Below, in pieces: positions 56,025-64,000 of a stretch of 64,000 bases of DNA. The stretch covers positions 7,071 through 71,070 of the forward strand of contig SDOX01000145.1 of the NCBI GenBank assembly GCA_004565275.1, given 5' to 3'. The first letter of the stretch is position 1. Each line of letters starts with the position of its first letter. The DNA comes from Nannochloropsis salina CCMP1776. Lineage: Eukaryota; Sar; Eustigmatophyceae; Eustigmatales; Monodopsidaceae. The notes under the pieces were generated by a model. The model searched no databases. It saw only the letters and a list, made by a program, of their open reading frames with translations, and was not told the DNA's origin. The translations under genes were made by a program, and so were the position numbers.

Positions 56025-57755
56025 TCATTTCTGTGTCTGTGATCGCCCCTTCCCCGCCCCGCCGCCCCCTCCCTCCCACCCCCCGTGCTTGATCTCCCTC
56101 CCTACCACATACACTTCAAGGACATGCCTGTCGTCCCCGTTATTCACCCACTTTTCCACCAGGTCCTCTGCACTGTCTCCCCCACCCTCCAGCACCACCA
56201 CCGCCCCTCCCTTCTTCACATCTACCCGGACTGCGTCGAAGGCTTTCCCCACCGCCCATGAACCCACCTCCTCCTCCAAGCCCAGACATTCCGCCCCCCC
56301 CATCGTCGCCAGCCACAGGGCTTCCTTCCAATCGATCCTCATTCCCTCCCTCCCTTCTTTGCACCATTGCTCTCCTCCCTGCTTCCCTCCCTCCTTCTTT
56401 CCCTCCCTCTCCACTTCCTCCTCCCCATGCCGCCATTCCTCCACCCCGTCCTCCAGGGCCCGCGAGGCCAGCACGCAGGACCGGATCGCCGACAACATGG
56501 AGCTCGAGTACCCTCCTGCCACGTCAGTGCCCAAACCGACCTTGACCCCAGCTTCTAGAACCTTCCGCACGGGGAGCACTCCGTTTCCGAAGAAGAAATT
56601 CGAAAGGGGGCAATGGGCGAGGCCGGCCCCCCTACGCGCCAGGAGGGCGAGCTCGGAGGGGGAGAGGTGGATACCATGGGCCAAGACGGTCAGCGGGGTG
56701 AGGAGCCCGCACCGTTCGAAGACAGGGAGGTCCCGAGACTCTCCTTGGTGGTGCACGGCCAGGCGATGGTTGAAAGCCACCTGGTCCGCGCTCTCGCTGA
56801 TATGGGACTGGATGTGTAAACCGGGTGTCGCCCCACCCCGCCCTCCTTCCCGCCCTCCATCCCGCCCTCCTTCCCGCCCTCCTTCCCTTCCTGCATATTT
56901 GCGCGCCAGGGCGCCCAGCCCTTGGAGTAAGGCGTCGGAGCAGGTGGGGAGGAAGCGTGGGGTCAAGACCGGGCGGACCAACGGGGAAGCCACCACGTCC
57001 AGCACGTAGTCGAGGAACGCCTCCGTCGCTGCCAAGGAGGCGGAGGCGGACGCCTCACAGTAGTCCTCAGGCGCATGCCTGTCCATGTTCACCTTCCCTA
57101 CGAAACCGCGCTGCCCCTTGGCGTGGATCAGGTCTACCAGTAGCTTGGTGGGAGCCAGGTCCTTGCTGGCGAAGTAGAGGGCCGTGGTGGTACCCTGCCC
57201 TACCACCGTGTCAAGGAGGGAGCGGTAGAGGGACTGGGCGTAGGACAAATCGCTGGCGAGCCGAGCCTCGGAGGGAAAAGTGTACCGGTTCAGCCATTCC
57301 AGCAACGGCAAATGGGTGGCGGTGCCCGTGTAGCCAAATTGAGGGGCGTGGAGGTGGGTGTCGATAAGACCGGGGAGGAGGAAGTGGGACGGAGGGAGGG
57401 TGACAATGCGAAGGGAAGGAGGGGGAGGCTGGCAGGAGACTAGATGGGATGATGCAAGCGCCGCGGATCTGGCCTCTTCCCCTTGTGCTTCTACCCGTTT
57501 GGGTGTCGTGTCCTCCTCGTTTCCCTCCTCTTCGTCCTTCTCTTCTTCATCCTCCTTGAAATAGCAAATCCGTCCCACCCCATCCACTCCCAGTGCCGCT
57601 CGCCCCAGAACCTTAACGCTGCCCCGCTTTTTTATCGTGTCTCGGATTGGCTGCACCATGATCCCCCTGTAAAGCACGTGTGCCCCCGCCGCCGCTGCCG
57701 CCGCGGCCACGGGCATTGAAGACGACGAGCTCGACGTCGATCGACGTATTTCCAT
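56025..57755 (-). CDS. Guanine deaminase
   Basis: Deaminates guanine to xanthine in purine catabolism; zinc enzyme of the amidohydrolase superfamily. 576 aa from ATG 57755 (MEIRRSTSS); a later ATG at 57716 (MPVAAAAAAAG) or an upstream exon are alternatives. Zinc and substrate motifs in order: PGLIDTHLHAPQFGYTG, LLEWLNRYTFPSEA, RGFVGKVNMDRH, IQSHISES, VLAHGIHLSPSELALLARRG, AHCPLSNFFFGNG, GLGTDVAGGYSSSM. The usual C-terminus (ATMGGAECLGLEEEVGSWAV, GKAFDAVRVDV) follows, then a Gly-rich tail. An REGG repeat insert coded by GGGA units lies at about residue 370, just before the His of SHISE. Converges on QPRT. Confidence 0.95.
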   Translation of the reverse strand: MEIRRSTSSSSSSMPVAAAAAAAGAHVLYRGIMVQPIRDTIKKRGSVKVLGRAALGVDGVGRICYFKEDEEEKDEEEGNEEDTTPKRVEAQGEEARSAALASSHLVSCQPPPPSLRIVTLPPSHFLLPGLIDTHLHAPQFGYTGTATHLPLLEWLNRYTFPSEARLASDLSYAQSLYRSLLDTVVGQGTTTALYFASKDLAPTKLLVDLIHAKGQRGFVGKVNMDRHAPEDYCEASASASLAATEAFLDYVLDVVASPLVRPVLTPRFLPTCSDALLQGLGALARKYAGREGGREGGRDGGREGGRGGATPGLHIQSHISESADQVAFNHRLAVHHQGESRDLPVFERCGLLTPLTVLAHGIHLSPSELALLARRGAGLAHCPLSNFFFGNGVLPVRKVLEAGVKVGLGTDVAGGYSSSMLSAIRSCVLASRALEDGVEEWRHGEEEVEREGKKEGGKQGGEQWCKEGREGMRIDWKEALWLATMGGAECLGLEEEVGSWAVGKAFDAVRVDVKKGGAVVVLEGGGDSAEDLVEKWVNNGDDRHVLEVYVVGREIKHGGWEGGGGGAGKGRSQTQK

Positions 57756-58260
57756 GCCTGCTGCTGGTCTCAGGCTTTCCTTCCTTTGTAGATTTGATGC
57801 CCCGCTACTGGTGAAATCTGCTGCGATACTTTCAACAGGGAATTTGTCTGCGGATGAGGAAGCAGGAGCTCCGGTCCTTCGCCCGCTCTGCCGATAGGAC
57901 CCTTTCCTTGTACAAAAAGTGCTTCTTTCTAAGCAGAAGGTCAAGTATCGCTGCACCAGTGGCACTTTCCGTCCCTCCTATGATGGACGTGGCTCGTCGG
58001 GAATAATTAACGCCTCGCCCCTCGCCGCGCTTGTTCGCCCTGGTACCTGGGCGGGGAGAGAGGAATGAGGAGGGTGGAGGAAGGACATGGGGAAAGGGGG
58101 TCAGCCTTGCTCGCGTCCGACACAGGCTGTCGGAAGGAAGGTCGAGAGCTATGTACACACATACATGGCGTCGCCTGCCATTCCTCCTCCTTTTCTTCCT
58201 CCTCCACCACCCCCGCCTCCTCGCCCTCTTTCAACTCCTCGTCCCGTCCCTCGCTCCTCA
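57756..58260. other. Spacer between two minus-strand genes
   Basis: Leader of the guanine deaminase (the frame stays open upstream to about 57965) and 3' flank of the ankyrin gene. No separate gene seen. Confidence 0.5.
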
Positions 58261-59526
58261 TCACACAAATGTCACTATAGTAGAGCGCAAGTCAAAAGGC
58301 AGCTCTTCAAAGACAGTCTTCATCAAACGGGCAGTGCGCCTCTCTTCCAGCTTCTTTCTACTGAGGGTAGACTTCTGCTTTCTCCCTCCTCCTTTCGCCC
58401 CCTTTCCCTCGCTTTGCTTGGCTTTCCCGCCCCTCCCGCAACCAGCTCTCTTCTCGTTCTCTTTGTCCTCCATTTGCAGACCTTGTCGTCTTTCGACGCC
58501 TCCCACTGCTTCCCCCCCTCCATCCCCTCTTCCTTCCCCCCCTCCATCATCTTCTCCTTCCACGCCTCTTCCCAGCTCTTCTTTCCCAATCTCGCGGCAG
58601 TTGAATGTCAAGAGAGGAGATCCCTTCCCCCCGCGATATCGTCGTTCGATGGCATTCATTTTTCCCCAGCATTTCCCCCTGTTCGGCGTGCCTTTTTGCT
58701 TTCCGTTTAAGAGGATCGCCGTCTTTTCCCCTACGGTGGGTCCCCTTTCGTCCGCGCCATCTTTCCTCCTCTCATCTTTCAACGCTTCTCCTCTCACACC
58801 ACCCTCCAACACACTTTCTCCCTCTCTTTGTCTTCCTCGTTTCCGATGAGACACAGATGCGAGGTCCCTGTCTTTTGTTTCCCCTGGTGGGGGCATCAGA
58901 GGTAAGATTCCACTCAAGAGGAACAATCTCCGTATCAAAGACCGGAGCCTTTGTAGTCGGAAACCCTCGTCCATTGCTTTGGCGACCGCTGAAAATTGAC
59001 CGCATAGTGCGAGAGGAGTCTGCTGTTGTCCGTTACGTCCGAAAATATTACTCCCCATCGCCACCAGTTCCCTCACCGCGCCGAGCCGCTTCTTCTCCAC
59101 AGCTAGGTGTAGAGGCGACTGCCAACCATAACGGCGTGTGTGAGGCGGAGGATTCAAGTGAGCGCCGTGCTTTACAAGCAGGTGAATGAGAGGGATAGCT
59201 TGAGAATCCGGGAGCATGGCCGCATGATGGACCGCTGTGAGGCCTGCGTTGCAAATTTTGTTCACCTCCACCCCCTTTCGTATCAGAAATTCACACAGAG
59301 CATGATGTCCGTGTTTCACCGCGACCACCAGGAGGCTAGTTTTCCGATTTATCGTTTGATAAAGTAGGGAATTGTCTTGTTCGAGAAGTTCGGCAACGGT
59401 GCTGACGTCTCCTCTGCGCGTGGCGGCAATCAAACACTCTTGACGTGCTGCGGTCACGAATTCAGCCATGACCAAGTCCACTTCTTCCTCAACGGCCACA
59501 ATCGAGAATGGCACATTTGCAGCCAT
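58261..59526 (-). CDS. Ankyrin-repeat protein with basic C-terminal tail
   Basis: 421 aa from ATG 59526 (MAANVPFSIVAVEEEVDLVM) to TAG. Residues about 30-165 hold four ankyrin repeats: CLIAATRRGDVSTVAELLEQ, KTSLLVVAVKHGHHALCEFL, GLTAVHHAAMLPDSQAIPLI and WQSPLHLAVEKKRLGAVREL, plus a weak fifth with QTPLALCGQ. The second half is low-complexity, Lys/Arg/Gly/Glu-rich, ending in a helical element KKLEERRTARLMKTVFEELP and FDLRSTIVTFV. Probably a protein-protein adaptor; partner unknown. The basic central part is continuous in frame but could hide an intron. Confidence 0.8.
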   Translation of the reverse strand: MAANVPFSIVAVEEEVDLVMAEFVTAARQECLIAATRRGDVSTVAELLEQDNSLLYQTINRKTSLLVVAVKHGHHALCEFLIRKGVEVNKICNAGLTAVHHAAMLPDSQAIPLIHLLVKHGAHLNPPPHTRRYGWQSPLHLAVEKKRLGAVRELVAMGSNIFGRNGQQQTPLALCGQFSAVAKAMDEGFRLQRLRSLIRRLFLLSGILPLMPPPGETKDRDLASVSHRKRGRQREGESVLEGGVRGEALKDERRKDGADERGPTVGEKTAILLNGKQKGTPNRGKCWGKMNAIERRYRGGKGSPLLTFNCREIGKEELGRGVEGEDDGGGEGRGDGGGEAVGGVERRQGLQMEDKENEKRAGCGRGGKAKQSEGKGAKGGGRKQKSTLSRKKLEERRTARLMKTVFEELPFDLRSTIVTFV

Positions 59527-60582
59527 CCGAATCGTGCAAGTGCCTGTATTCACGCGATGTCGAAAGAGTTAGTTAGTTTAGTTTTCTACAGAAGCAGTCC
59601 AACAAGGGATGGGGGAAAAGGTCTATCCAGGCAATGTGGTGCTTCGGCTTCAACCGTACAAGATAGGGATATATTTGGATATATGGCTCACGTTGTCCAT
59701 CGTGCGCGCCGCTATTACTGCTCATGGAGCATCCTTGGGGCTCAGGAAAATGTCAAACTCCGCGAAGGTCATGAACGGAGGTTTATGACGGGAAAACGCG
59801 TCGCCATAACTAAACCTGCCTGACAGAGGAACCCTCCCTTCCTCTGACCATATTTATCTGTCCCGCATGCAACAAAGAGTCTTCTCGCTACCAACCCATT
59901 CATAGGCTTCATCTGATCACTAAATTTTTCATGATCACGGATTTGGCGCTGTGTCAATGTTTTATAAAGCTCCGATCGTCGGAAGGGGGTATGGCAGACT
60001 GGCCTGTGAGCCGTTAAGTCCGACCGTTAAGCCCTCCAGAGCCCATCGGCCCATTCCCATGGCAGGCCGTAGACAGGGGCAAATATTGTGCGCACAGCTT
60101 CCCGTTGCACCACCCACGCCATTCACGGAGCCTCATCAGAAGATAGAAATGGGTGATGTGGTGGAGGAAGGGAGCCTTGGTGACACGATTTGGTCTTGGC
60201 ACGTCCAATATTCATGAAAGCTCTGGCTTTTGACAGTCATTTTGCCACGTCCTCTGATCGTTTCCCATTCGTACAGGTCGCACTGTCCCGTGCCTTTCAT
60301 TCATTCAAGAGGCTGTCTGAAGAGAAAACGGGAGCAAAGAGAGAACGAGAAGAGAATACCTGTGCGTCAAGATCACTGCCTGTACTTGCGCAAGGTCTCG
60401 AGCGCAAAAGATTCCTCTTGTCATGGCAACGCGACAAGTAGAATACCATACCGTCCAAGTGGCCAGGGAGTCATTTTTCCTAGATGTCCGGTGAGATAAG
60501 AGGGAAACAGAGAGGATAGGTCAGGGGCCAATGGATTTAAACACGGCAGTACCGGAACAAAAGATCATTAAATAAAATACAT
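59527..60582. other. Divergent spacer, no gene seen
   Basis: Between the ankyrin and MAP kinase starts. Short overlapping frames at 59951-60499 have no recognisable domain; AT-rich at 60560-60600 just before the kinase start. Confidence 0.5.
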
Positions 60583-63267
<2,685 letters not shown>

Positions 63268-64000
63268 AGAGATAGCACCGAGATCTGCACACCCTGATCA
63301 GGGAATAACGGGTCAATGGTCAGAATAGGGCATTTGGCCGGCTGTGACGGACAGGAAGGAATGAAAATAGTGCGACCAGGCCTCAGGACACTTTGCTCGC
63401 AGGAACTTCAGGCGGAGGATGGAATGATACATGTCAGGCACCGTCTCGCAAAGGCGCGGCAGGGACGGCCTCAAGGGAAGGGGGAGCAGACAAAGCGCAA
63501 ATCAGGGCTGGGGAAGAACGGGAAAAAGGCGCCACCATGCATACACGGTGCTGCCTATATCTAAATCAAAGATGGCGGTTGAACCTTGCCATAAGAGTGC
63601 AACGCACTCACTCTCTTCTTGAACTTCACAGGGTCTAGTAACGCCGAAGTGTGAAGAAAAAAAAACGACATTGGGGAATAAATGCTTGGTGGGGAGCATG
63701 ATATTTGTCTTTTTAAACTGCGAACTCGCGGAAATCTTCCTTGTCGTCAAGTTTGTAGGCTCAAAACCATATCTTATGGCCATACGCTTCATTAACACGG
63801 AAAGCCCTCCTGCTGCATGGGAATAGCCATGAACAGCAAAAACACACAAACGATATGAGGGCTTACTCCACGTCTCTCTTAATTTTCCATAGCTCTATAC
63901 GGGGGACTATATTGCGTCAATTTTTATGTTGTCATTTGAGCCCTGGCTCTGGACTACGACGCTCGACAAAACATTTTCGTCAGCGCAATTTTTGATGCTG
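63268..64000. other. 3' flank of the MAP kinase, no gene seen
   Basis: Mixed composition; AT-rich from 63640. Overlapping + frames at 63316-63638 and a minus frame at 63502-63849 have no recognisable content. A gene could begin to the right of the window edge. Confidence 0.45.

Overview
The window is nuclear DNA from a compact, GC-rich, intron-bearing eukaryote, most likely a unicellular alga. Evidence: genes lie on both strands every 1-3 kb; short GT-AG introns interrupt them in phase-consistent fashion; the proteins are eukaryotic (MAP kinase, F-box, CAAX GTPase, SWR1/Swc5, BUD22, TDP1, voltage-gated K+ channel); and (GGGA)n/(CCCT)n tracts fill introns and some exons. That repeat style recalls eustigmatophytes such as Nannochloropsis/Microchloropsis. 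The species guess is inference; the eukaryotic nature is direct. There is one 100-bp assembly gap (23680-23779).

Layout. 1-4 kb: 3' end of an unidentified + gene, acyl-CoA-binding protein (-), a 198-aa unknown (+). 4.6-7.5 kb: six-TM K+ channel (-). 9-15 kb: BUD22-like (-) with a tRNA-like sequence in an intron, ELMO-domain protein (+), UMP-CMP kinase (-). 16-19.3 kb: zinc-ribbon (ZNRD2-type) protein (+), Whirly-like ssDNA-binding protein (-). 21.5-26.2 kb: CLEC16A-like protein across the gap (+), Trm112/PREY-like protein (-). 27-36.5 kb: F-box protein (+), large unidentified protein (-), coiled-coil protein (+). 37-46 kb: BSD-domain protein (-), a tiny three-exon B12D-like mitochondrial protein (+), a multi-pass membrane protein (+), HTATIP2-like oxidoreductase (+). 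46-55.9 kb: Swc5/CFDP1 (-) head-to-head with a Ser-rich cyclophilin (+), Ras-like CAAX GTPase (-), TDP1 (-) head-to-head with quinolinate phosphoribosyltransferase (+). 56-63.3 kb: guanine deaminase (-), ankyrin protein (-), TEY-type MAP kinase (+).

The genes do not form one pathway; this is an ordinary housekeeping segment. Loose themes are nucleotide and NAD metabolism (UMP-CMP kinase, QPRT, guanine deaminase), DNA/chromatin (TDP1, Swc5, Whirly), signalling (MAPK, Ras-like, ELMO, K+ channel) and mitochondrial proteins (B12D-like, PREY-like, probably Whirly). I found no convincing transposon, provirus, CRISPR array or operon. The most unusual property is the tetranucleotide repeat: pyrimidine-rich before 3' splice sites, sometimes G-rich after the 5' splice site so that both intron ends are complementary, and inside exons read as a 12-nt unit encoding Arg-Glu-Gly-Gly. 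Exon boundaries below were derived by reading splice signals and checking codon phase by hand; transcript evidence could shift some of them.
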